Positions 23,962 to 31,653 of a stretch of DNA of 32,640 nucleotides are shown one piece after another. A program made the translations under genes and the position numbers. The notes beneath the pieces are model-generated. The model saw only the letters and a program-made list of their open reading frames with translations, had not been told where the DNA came from and ran no database searches. Within the stretch, counting starts at the first letter, position 1, and each line of letters starts with the position of its first letter. Source of the stretch: Gammaproteobacteria bacterium (GTDB lineage Bacteria > Pseudomonadota > Gammaproteobacteria > JAJDYQ01); NCBI GenBank assembly GCA_022825085.1, contig JAJDYQ010000070.1, positions 1 through 32,640 on the forward strand, read 5' to 3'.

Positions 23962-26827
23962 ATTATTATGGAAAACCAAGCTGGCTGCCTGGGTGCATGA
24001 TCCGGCCGAGAAAGCCCTGATATTGCTCCGTGATAAGACCGGGCATGAGTGGGGAACGGTGGCTGACCTGCGTGAGCGGCTTTTTGGAAACCGTGGTAAG
24101 CCATCCGATACAGAAAAATTTGTCAAACGTGCGGATCACTATGCGGCCGCCGCAGACCGTCCGCAGTTCCCGACATTGGAAAGCGATCACCGTTATGCCA
24201 AATGGACGCAGGTGGATTTTGCCGAGAGGCCTGTATTGAAACACCCGTTGACAGGTGAGGAACCTGATTCGTTGACAGGCGAGGGATCTGATTCTGATCT
24301 GGGAAAGTTGAATGACATTCCACTGGATAAACTGAAAGCAGTCAGCAGATCTCATTTCGAGTCGCTGATTCACAATAATGATGAGGAAGGCAGGCCCGAT
24401 TTTCGCAAGACGCTGCTGGCCTACTGGCGCTTCGGGCCATGCACACCGAGCGATGCGGGCCTGCTGAATCACCTTTGGCAAAACCTGCCGGCAGACACCC
24501 GTGTGCCGGATCATACGATCTGGTCCCATCTGGATACCGTTTCCGCATTTGCTGGTGCAATGGCACTTGATGCCAATGATACGGCCAGTCTGTTGATGGT
24601 CAGCTTTGGTCCGGTACAAAAATTTATCGCCGAAGCCCGCAGCACATCGGACCTGTGGGCAGGTTCTCATTTTCTGGCCCGTATTGCATGGCAGGGTATG
24701 AGGGTGGTTGCTGAACAGTTGGGACCGGATGCAATTATGTTTCCCAATCTGCGCGGTGTGCCACTGGTCGATGTATGGCTGCGCGATGATATGGGCCTCA
24801 AGAAAGAGCTATTCAAAGATCTTGGCTGGTATAAGGCACATTCCGATGCCAATGAACTGTTTAATGCCGTATTTCCGAACCGTTTTGTTGCGATTGTGCC
24901 CACCGATCAGGCGCAGGATCTGGCGCGACAAATTAAGCAGGATGTACAGGAGTATGTACATTCAACCGGTAAAAAAGCACTGGACAATATACTGGAAATT
25001 ATCGGTGAAAAACCGGATGGGCAGCATTGCTATGCTCAGTTAAAAGAACAGTTGAAAGATTTCCCGGAAGTACATTGGGCAGCCGTTCCCTGGTCACTGG
25101 CCGAGGGTGCGCAGGAAAAAGCCGATGGCAGGAAGCTGCGTGAGGTATTAAGTGATTTTTATCCGTCAGAAGGCAAGGTGGGGTTTTTGGATTCTTCCGC
25201 CTGGAAGCTGCTCAGCAGGGATCTGCCGGTTGACGGTACTCGTTTCTATCAACCGAATCCGGGTACGCTCTATCCGGCCATTTATGACTTGCTGGATCGT
25301 CTGGCACAGGCTGCCAAGGGTGTGCGCCCGTTTTCACAGTTGCCTCAGCAAGGCTATCGCTCAACATTGAACGGAGAGCGGGAATGGTTGACTCTGGCTC
25401 GAAACGAACTGGATTGGCCACCGGGAAAACGCGATAACACCCTGTGGGCCAGACTGGCCAAGCAACGTCCATCGTTAGCGAAGGATGGCGAACATCTTGA
25501 TGCCCTGTCCATGATCAAGCGGCTGTGGCCGTCCATGTTTGCAGAGGAAGTTGGTAAAATTATAAATGAGGATATTCGCCGCTATGTTGTATCCACCCAC
25601 ACTTTGGCCCTGTCGGTCAGTCTGGAGCAATGGTTGAAGAATTCCTATTCATTGTCGGATGAGCAGCGCCTGGAACTGGAAAAGATGAAGGAACAAGCCG
25701 AACAGGTCGCCTTGCCGCGTCGTTTGCTTAAGGATATTGAACAGGATACAGATGAGGATCTGTTGTGCCGCTATCTACCCGCATTGTATGAACAGCAAGA
25801 CGAAAATGAACAGAAAAAATGGCAAAAACTTTTCCAGAAAGAACCTGAGGCATACTACGGGGTGTTGCTGTTTGATGGCGACCGAATGGGAGCCTGGATT
25901 TCCAGCAGCAATGATAAATTTAAGATCAAATTTCAGGAATCATGGCATCCGCAGATCAGAGCCAGCGTCAAAAATCGATTCGAGACTAACCCGGATATTA
26001 AAAAATACCTGGACGAAAAACGTCCTTCATCACCGGCGCGTCATCGAGCCATTTCAGAGGCGTTGAATGGGTTCTCATTAAAAATTGCCCGCTTTGTACT
26101 GGAGGACTGTTACAAGGGGAAGCTGATCTATGCCGGCGGGGATGATGTCATGGCCTTCGTATGTGTCGATGACCTGCTGCCGGCGATGCAGCTTTTGAAT
26201 GCACTTTACTCCGGTAGAGATGATATCGGGAATCAAGACTGCAAAGTGAACTTGAAATCGGGCAAAGGCTATGTTCTTTTACGCAATCACCTGTTTCCTG
26301 TTATGGGAACCCGGGCCACTGCTTCCTGTGGCGCCGTGGTCGCACACCACAAAACCCCCTTACAACTGGTCATGCGTGAACTGCGGGCTGCGGAGCAGCG
26401 AGCCAAAAAAGAAGGAGGTCGGAATGCTTTCAGCCTGAAAATTCTCAAGCGTGCCGGTGGTGCCATTGATGTAACCAAAAAATGGTACTGGAATGGTGGC
26501 CAGGATGGTACAGAACAAAGTGTGCCAAGTCTGATTCAGCAACTGATAGAAATGCTTGCCCACGATACATCACGCCGTGCGGCCTATCATTCTGCATCCT
26601 GGTTGCGCCAACTGCCTGAGAAGCCTAACCCGGATATGTTGAAAACGGCACTTGCGCATCAGTTCTCCCGCCAGACCAGGGCGGGCCGTGATGCAGATCA
26701 TGGAAAGCTGGTTCGTGACCTCGTTGATCTGGTGAAAGATTCCGACAATTATCGTGATGATCTGGAGAAACTACTGATGGTGTCCGAATTTCTTGCCCGC
26801 GAGAGCCGCTATGGAGAAGAGGAATGA
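23951..26827 (+). CDS. cmr2: Type III-B large subunit Cmr2 (Cas10), HD nuclease and cyclase
   Basis: Cas10 protein of 958 residues, the signalling subunit of the Cmr complex. The N-terminal HD nuclease motif is in AAWVHDPAEKALIL (H16, D17), so single-strand DNA cleavage is plausible. The first palm region carries LLMVSFGPVQKFIAEARSTSDLWAGSH. The second palm carries LLFDGDRMGAWIS and the cyclase motif YAGGDDVMAF with G729-G730-D731-D732 intact, so it should make cyclic oligoadenylate from ATP on target RNA binding. The tail is helical (domain D4). An 8-residue duplication is present near residues 100-115 (PLTGEEPD, SLTGEGSD). It overlaps cmr1 by 11 nt and cmr3 by 4 nt. Two ATGs start it; either may be used. 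Confidence 0.96.
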   Translation: MMNKLLWKTKLAAWVHDPAEKALILLRDKTGHEWGTVADLRERLFGNRGKPSDTEKFVKRADHYAAAADRPQFPTLESDHRYAKWTQVDFAERPVLKHPLTGEEPDSLTGEGSDSDLGKLNDIPLDKLKAVSRSHFESLIHNNDEEGRPDFRKTLLAYWRFGPCTPSDAGLLNHLWQNLPADTRVPDHTIWSHLDTVSAFAGAMALDANDTASLLMVSFGPVQKFIAEARSTSDLWAGSHFLARIAWQGMRVVAEQLGPDAIMFPNLRGVPLVDVWLRDDMGLKKELFKDLGWYKAHSDANELFNAVFPNRFVAIVPTDQAQDLARQIKQDVQEYVHSTGKKALDNILEIIGEKPDGQHCYAQLKEQLKDFPEVHWAAVPWSLAEGAQEKADGRKLREVLSDFYPSEGKVGFLDSSAWKLLSRDLPVDGTRFYQPNPGTLYPAIYDLLDRLAQAAKGVRPFSQLPQQGYRSTLNGEREWLTLARNELDWPPGKRDNTLWARLAKQRPSLAKDGEHLDALSMIKRLWPSMFAEEVGKIINEDIRRYVVSTHTLALSVSLEQWLKNSYSLSDEQRLELEKMKEQAEQVALPRRLLKDIEQDTDEDLLCRYLPALYEQQDENEQKKWQKLFQKEPEAYYGVLLFDGDRMGAWISSSNDKFKIKFQESWHPQIRASVKNRFETNPDIKKYLDEKRPSSPARHRAISEALNGFSLKIARFVLEDCYKGKLIYAGGDDVMAFVCVDDLLPAMQLLNALYSGRDDIGNQDCKVNLKSGKGYVLLRNHLFPVMGTRATASCGAVVAHHKTPLQLVMRELRAAEQRAKKEGGRNAFSLKILKRAGGAIDVTKKWYWNGGQDGTEQSVPSLIQQLIEMLAHDTSRRAAYHSASWLRQLPEKPNPDMLKTALAHQFSRQTRAGRDADHGKLVRDLVDLVKDSDNYRDDLEKLLMVSEFLARESRYGEEE
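24247..24294 (+). repeat. 24-bp tandem duplication inside cmr2
   Basis: Two imperfect head-to-tail copies, 24247-24270 and 24271-24294, each begin GTTGACAGG and end CTGATTC. They differ at three positions and keep the frame, adding eight residues (LTGEEPDS / LTGEGSDS) to an acidic loop after the HD motif. Confidence 0.8.
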
Positions 26828-28002
26828 AATACTATTTTATTGAGGCACTGGATACCTGGAGCTTTCGAGGTAATCGCGCCTTCGGAGATGCCGGTTCCTA
26901 TGGCAGTACGGTATTTCCGCCGCCACCCTCTGTTATTGCCGGCGCATTCCGCTCAAGGTTATTGAGTGATTCTTCTGCCCAAATCGACAGTTTTGTGCGA
27001 GGCGAGGGGCTTGCCGACCACCCTGAGCTGGAACGTGTTCTGGGCACACCCGATGAACCGGGCACTTTCCATTTGTCTTCACTGTATCTGGCACGGCGCA
27101 ATCCACAGAACGGGATGATTAAGATATTTACGGCGCTGCCCGCCGATGTCATGGTTTCGAATAATGGCAAAGATGTTTTTTGTTTGCAGCCGAAAGAACA
27201 ACCAGAAAGCCTGATGAGTAGCATCCCGGACTCTCTGCCCTGTCTGCCGGTGTTGCGTCGCTCTGAAGCGGCCAAACCGGAATCTGGCTGGTTATTGACG
27301 CATGACGGGTTGCGCACCTATACATTAGGAAAACCATTGGCAAGAGATCACATTATGCACAGTCGCTGCCTGTGGGCCGATGAGACCCGTGTCGGAATCG
27401 GGATGAATCCGGAAAGCCGCAGTGCCGAGGACAGTAAGCTGTTTTCCCTGCAACACACGGCCCTGCATCATGCTGGCGAGAAAGCCGACCATGAATCCGG
27501 TCTGCTGGTCGGCTTGCAGGGCTGTGAGGACCTGTTGCGGGAGCCGGGCATGTTGCGTCTGGGTGGTGATGGTCGCGCTGCTGTATTTACCCATGTAGAA
27601 CCTGAAACGATCCCCATCCCTTCAGAACAAATCAAGGAAACAGGTCGCTTCAAGCTGATGCTGCAAACACCGGGATTGTTCGTAAACGGCTGGTTGCCAG
27701 ATGGTATTCAGCAGGAGGATCAGGCTTTGTTTCTTGACTGGCAGGGAGTACGCGCCCAACTTGTGTGTGCGGCGGTACCCGGATATACAGTGGTATCGGG
27801 CTGGGACTTGGCCCGCTGGCAACCCAAGCCGGCACAGCGGGCAGTGCCTGCGGGCAGTGTGTATTGGTTCAAGTTATTGCAGGGAGATTCCGAACGTCTC
27901 GGCAAACTTGCGGAGCAGGGATTGTGGGTACTGGCAGGCGAGAATATCGACAGACAACGGCGGGCAGAAGGGTATAACCTCGCTTCAATCGCATGTTGGT
28001 AA
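26824..28002 (+). CDS. cmr3: Type III-B CRISPR RAMP protein Cmr3
   Basis: Cmr3 pairs with Cmr2 at the base of the complex and holds the 5' tag of the crRNA. The 392 residues start with YYFIEALDTWSFRGNRAFG and YGSTVFPPPPSVIAGAFRSR, both typical of Cmr3, and contain the RAMP ferredoxin-like pattern. The ATG overlaps the cmr2 stop (ATGA), a sign of translational coupling. The following gap to cmr4 is 33 nt. The central half is variable and shows no extra domain. Confidence 0.92.
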   Translation: MKYYFIEALDTWSFRGNRAFGDAGSYGSTVFPPPPSVIAGAFRSRLLSDSSAQIDSFVRGEGLADHPELERVLGTPDEPGTFHLSSLYLARRNPQNGMIKIFTALPADVMVSNNGKDVFCLQPKEQPESLMSSIPDSLPCLPVLRRSEAAKPESGWLLTHDGLRTYTLGKPLARDHIMHSRCLWADETRVGIGMNPESRSAEDSKLFSLQHTALHHAGEKADHESGLLVGLQGCEDLLREPGMLRLGGDGRAAVFTHVEPETIPIPSEQIKETGRFKLMLQTPGLFVNGWLPDGIQQEDQALFLDWQGVRAQLVCAAVPGYTVVSGWDLARWQPKPAQRAVPAGSVYWFKLLQGDSERLGKLAEQGLWVLAGENIDRQRRAEGYNLASIACW

Positions 28003-28035
28003 TTATCTATCATTTATTGTTAACGGGAATAGCTG

Positions 28036-28950
28036 ATGTTTAAACAAAATAAATTACTGTTTCTTTATGCGGTCACACCGGTACACATGGGTGCCGGGCA
28101 GGCGCTTGGAGTGGTTGACAACCCGATTCAGCGGGAACGCCATACCAACCACCCCAATATGGCCGGTTCCGGTATCAAGGGTGCGATTCGGCATCAGGCA
28201 CTGGTGATGGATGGCTGGGACAAGGGCCTGGTGAAACGCATATTAGGACCTGAAAGCGGCGACGCCGGATATGCCGGAGCGGTCAGTTTTGGCGATGCAC
28301 AGCTCGTGGCATTTCCACTGCGCAGCCTGAAACAGGGTTATGTCTATGCGGTCTGTCCAACCACACTGGCGCGTTTGAAGCGTCTGGCAGGACATGCCGA
28401 TTTGGGCAATGACTGGGAAATACCTCAAGTCATTGAAGGTCAGGCGCTTGTATGTGATGAACAAGTGATCAGCGATAAAGAGCTTATTCTCGAGGCCTAT
28501 CAGTTTAAGGCCGGAAAGAATGACGGGTTGCAAAAGATAGCGCAATGGTTGGCAGAAAACGCCTTGCCCGATAATGAAGAGCATCACTATTTTTCAGAAA
28601 AGCTCAAGAAGGATATGGTGCTGTTACCCGATCAGGCCTTCTCACACTTTGTCGAGCACGCTACCGTGGTAGAACCGCATGTACGCATCGACGATGAAAC
28701 CGGAACCGCCGCTGATGGTGGACTGTTCTATACTGAAAATCTGCCACCGGAATCCTTGCTTGTGGCGCCGGTGCTGTGTTCCGATGAACGCTATGCTGCG
28801 GACAAAGAGCCGCCGGGTAAGATCATGTCTTCTGGAGACATTGCCGAGAAGCTGAAAACCGGCTTGCAGGATCGCTTATTGCAGATTGGGGGCGATGCGA
28901 CTACAGGGCGTGGTCAGATGGTGCTGCATTTCGCAGGAGGAACGAAATGA
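28036..28950 (+). CDS. cmr4: Type III-B backbone RAMP nuclease Cmr4
   Basis: Cmr4 forms the repeated backbone of the complex and cuts bound target RNA at 6-nt intervals. It is 304 residues, the standard length. The N-terminus LFLYAVTPVHMGAGQALGVV leads to D28 in VVDNPIQRERHTNHP, the position of the catalytic aspartate in characterised Cmr4. GSGIKGAIRHQA and a C-terminal glycine-rich loop GGDATTGRGQM complete the RAMP pattern. It overlaps cmr5 by 4 nt. The catalytic Asp is kept, so target RNA cutting, and with it natural shut-off of signalling, is expected. Confidence 0.95.
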   Translation: MFKQNKLLFLYAVTPVHMGAGQALGVVDNPIQRERHTNHPNMAGSGIKGAIRHQALVMDGWDKGLVKRILGPESGDAGYAGAVSFGDAQLVAFPLRSLKQGYVYAVCPTTLARLKRLAGHADLGNDWEIPQVIEGQALVCDEQVISDKELILEAYQFKAGKNDGLQKIAQWLAENALPDNEEHHYFSEKLKKDMVLLPDQAFSHFVEHATVVEPHVRIDDETGTAADGGLFYTENLPPESLLVAPVLCSDERYAADKEPPGKIMSSGDIAEKLKTGLQDRLLQIGGDATTGRGQMVLHFAGGTK

Positions 28951-29399
28951 ACAAACATGCGTCTGACCTTCCGCTCACGCTGGACCAGCAACGCGCCAAA
29001 TACGCATGGCGAAGGGTCGAGTGGGCTGCGAGTAAAAATCGTATTAAAGAATATACCAACCTTGCCAAATCAACTGCCAGCCTCGTTATGAACAGCGGCT
29101 TGATGCAAACACTGGCCTTTTTGCGGAGCAAGAATCAGCCTGAACATAAACTCTTGCTCAACGATCTATGCGAGTGGCTTGAGTGTGCCCTTGGCGGAAT
29201 CGATCTTAAAAATGGTAAATCCTTCCCAAAGAAAGATGCACAGTTCAAAGAAGTGATGGAGGCGCTGTATAACTCCTCACCGGATCTTTACATGCGTGCA
29301 AACAGCGAAATCATGGCCCTTTTTCGCTGGTTACGGCAGTTGGCCGATGCCCGTAAATCGATAGATTCACAAAACTCGACCGGGGAGACAGGCAAATGA
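28947..29399 (+). CDS. cmr5: Type III-B small subunit Cmr5
   Basis: The small helical subunit (150 residues) lines the inner filament of the Cmr complex alongside the target strand. The recognisable N-terminus is TLDQQRAKYAWRRVEWA, the pattern QxRAxxAwxxv of Cmr5, followed by YTNLAKSTASLVMNSGLMQTLAF. It is all alpha-helical, with no catalytic motif expected. It overlaps cmr4 and cmr6 by 4 nt each, so synthesis is coupled. Confidence 0.92.
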   Translation: MNKHASDLPLTLDQQRAKYAWRRVEWAASKNRIKEYTNLAKSTASLVMNSGLMQTLAFLRSKNQPEHKLLLNDLCEWLECALGGIDLKNGKSFPKKDAQFKEVMEALYNSSPDLYMRANSEIMALFRWLRQLADARKSIDSQNSTGETGK

Positions 29400-30592
29400 A
29401 ACCGGCCGTACCTGAATATGTCGGAAATGATTTCGAGGATGCCCCGCCGGGGCATAAATACAGCCTGTACCTTCAGTGCTGGAAGGAAGGTAATTGGGAT
29501 CTGGAGAGCGATGAGAAAGCGTGCGCTATGAAAAAGTCTGGAAGTCTGCCGCCCGATTCCAGAAAACAGATGGAAGGTATCGCTCAGCGCCTCGCCAAAT
29601 TAACAGAACATATGCCAAACTACATGACGGTTTATGGTCGATCTATTGCGCCGTTTATCACTGGCATGGGAATTGAGCATCCACTGGAAAATGGATTTGC
29701 TTTTCTCAATCCATACGGCCTTCCATATCTGCCCGGCAGCAGCATCAAGGGCGTATTGCTTCGTGCGGCCTGTGAGCTTCGTGGAATGGAAGAAACCGAC
29801 GGTTGGAACGATGAATGGATACAGGAATTGTTCGGATCAGCTGACCGTCGTGGTGCGCTGATATTCCAGGATTGTGTGCCACAACTACCGGCGGCCAGTG
29901 GGATGTCGCTGGATATTATGACACCACATTATGGAAAATACTATCAAGGGGAGGAGACACCGCATGATGCAGGTTCGCCGACCCCAATCCCGTTTATAAC
30001 TGTTCCGCCCGACAGTAAATTTGTTTTTCATATTACTCTCACACCACATCTGTTGCGCAGTGATCAGTTATGCAAAGGTGGCTGGCAGGAACCGATAAAA
30101 AAGGCATTTGATCATGCCTTCGACTGGATCGGCTTTGGCGCGAAGACTTCGGTTGGCTATGGTGCCATGAAAATTGATAACAAGGCCGAGGAGGAGCAGC
30201 GCTCCAGGATGGAAGAAGAAGAAAATGAAAAGAGGCGCCGCATTGAAGAAGAAGAAAACGAAAAGAGGCGCCGTATTAAAGAAGAAGAAAATGAAAAGAA
30301 GCGCCTCATTGAAGAAAGAGAAAGACTTCAAGCCATGAGCCCCGTAGAACGCCAAATCGATGAGGTGTGCAGGCAAGGCGACCCTGATCAATCTGATTAT
30401 CAAAAAGTGATCAATAAAGTGAGAGAAGGGCACTGGAAATCACCGGAGGACATTAAGGAGGCGGCCTTATGGATCAAGAAAAGAATGAAGAAGGTGAAGC
30501 AGCAGAGAAATCTACACAAGAGAAAATATGATCGCGACAAGAAGGCCCTCAATCAAATCCTTAGAAAGCTCGGGGAAGACGAAATTAACTGA
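29396..30592 (+). CDS. cmr6: Type III-B RAMP protein Cmr6 with C-terminal coiled-coil extension
   Basis: Cmr6 caps the 3' end of the crRNA filament next to Cmr1. Residues 1-~260 are the RAMP core: GRSIAPFITGMGIEHPLENG, YLPGSSIKGVLLRAAC and the glycine-rich loop WIGFGAKTSVGYGAM. The protein then continues for ~138 residues. First comes a highly charged helix with three 11-residue repeats (EEEENEKRRRI and variants, ~273-305), then a linker around MSPVERQIDEV, and finally a basic helical tail ending KALNQILRKLGEDEIN. A common Cmr6 stops soon after the core, so at 398 residues this one is clearly extended. The extension could join complexes to each other or recruit another factor. It overlaps cmr5 by 4 nt. 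Confidence 0.93.
   Translation: MKPAVPEYVGNDFEDAPPGHKYSLYLQCWKEGNWDLESDEKACAMKKSGSLPPDSRKQMEGIAQRLAKLTEHMPNYMTVYGRSIAPFITGMGIEHPLENGFAFLNPYGLPYLPGSSIKGVLLRAACELRGMEETDGWNDEWIQELFGSADRRGALIFQDCVPQLPAASGMSLDIMTPHYGKYYQGEETPHDAGSPTPIPFITVPPDSKFVFHITLTPHLLRSDQLCKGGWQEPIKKAFDHAFDWIGFGAKTSVGYGAMKIDNKAEEEQRSRMEEEENEKRRRIEEEENEKRRRIKEEENEKKRLIEERERLQAMSPVERQIDEVCRQGDPDQSDYQKVINKVREGHWKSPEDIKEAALWIKKRMKKVKQQRNLHKRKYDRDKKALNQILRKLGEDEIN
30212..30310 (+). repeat. Three 33-bp tandem repeats in cmr6
   Basis: Units at 30212-30244, 30245-30277 and 30278-30310 share the body GAAGAAGAAAA and AAAAGAGGCGCC with few changes. Each encodes one 11-residue hendecad (E-E-E-E-N-E-K-R-R-R-I). The close DNA match points to recent expansion. 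Confidence 0.85.
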
Positions 30593-30659
30593 ACCATGAG
30601 ATATGCACTCGCAATACCTGTCATCCATCCGGTTAGATAACCGGTAAATTATCAAACGT

Positions 30660-31610
30660 ATGAATACCCGGACGATTTCCCTTCCTGCTGTACGTTACCG
30701 GTTTGACTGTGTGCTGGAGAATCCATGGAACCGGCCGCAATATTGTGGTTCCATGTTGCGTGGCGCATTCGGAACATCTCTGCGTCATATTTCCTGCATT
30801 ACCTCTCGGCACACCTGCGATGGGTGTCAGTTCACAAGCAGTTGCGCCTACTCGATGATCTTTGAACCCGAAGCAGATATCGAGGATCGAAATACTGGCA
30901 AGCCTGCACATTGCTCACTCCCTTATGTTATCGAACCTCCGGCCTTGGGAGGCGGGATGCTTGATTGCGGCAAAAAATTCAGTTTTCACATGGTGATTTT
31001 CGGGCGTGCCCTGAAACAGTTTTCATTGATTGTGTCAGCATGGCGGCGAGCACTTGTCCATGGACTTGGAGGTGAACAGGCCTCTGCCAGATTGGTCACA
31101 GTAAGCCAGATTGAAGGTGGGCATCAGGAATATGTCTGGAATGAGGCAAACCCACAGCAGATATTGCCTCATGATCAAAGCATCCAGCTAAAAATGCCTC
31201 CAGGCAAAAACGAAATGACCCTGCGCTTTGAAACACCATTGCGATTGCAGCACAAAGGCAAAGTACTTGGCAGCCGACAGATTACCACTGCTGATCTGAT
31301 TGCCGGCTGTCTGCGCCGTGTCCGGTCTGTTTCCCTGAATGATGACGAACAACATATTCTCTGGGATGACAAGGATTTGATTGAAAAAGCCGGAATACTA
31401 AGTGGCGAGCACAAGTTGCGATATGTCAAATGGTCCCGCTACTCTTCCAGACAAAGACAGAAAATGGATCTGCCTGGGCTGGTTGGTGACTGGCATATCC
31501 GAGGCGAGCTACAGCCTTTTCTGATGGCTTTATATATCTGTGAATTATTCCATGTCGGAAAAAATACCAGTTTTGGCCTGGGTAAATATACTATCGAGCC
31601 TTCAGATTAA
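30660..31610 (+). CDS. cas6: CRISPR pre-crRNA processing endoribonuclease Cas6
   Basis: Cas6 cuts precursor CRISPR RNA within each repeat and supplies crRNA to the Cmr complex. This 316-residue form belongs to the bacterial type III-linked Cas6 branch. The N-terminus LPAVRYRFDCVLENP leads to GSMLRGAFGTSLRHISC and a cysteine cluster CDGCQFTSSCAYSMIFEP that may hold zinc. The C-terminal glycine-rich loop is HVGKNTSFGLGKYTIE. The 67-nt gap after cmr6 has no obvious terminator, and the ribosome-binding site is weak. Its presence implies a CRISPR array with matching repeats, which is not in this window. Confidence 0.9.
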   Translation: MNTRTISLPAVRYRFDCVLENPWNRPQYCGSMLRGAFGTSLRHISCITSRHTCDGCQFTSSCAYSMIFEPEADIEDRNTGKPAHCSLPYVIEPPALGGGMLDCGKKFSFHMVIFGRALKQFSLIVSAWRRALVHGLGGEQASARLVTVSQIEGGHQEYVWNEANPQQILPHDQSIQLKMPPGKNEMTLRFETPLRLQHKGKVLGSRQITTADLIAGCLRRVRSVSLNDDEQHILWDDKDLIEKAGILSGEHKLRYVKWSRYSSRQRQKMDLPGLVGDWHIRGELQPFLMALYICELFHVGKNTSFGLGKYTIEPSD

Positions 31611-31653
31611 ATCCATCGACTCGAACTCATTTTATAGATCAAGGAGTTATGAC

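Noticed and set aside
23966-24670. A 234-residue ORF antisense to cmr2
   Set aside because: It lies within the conserved HD and palm coding region of Cmr2 and shows no family features.
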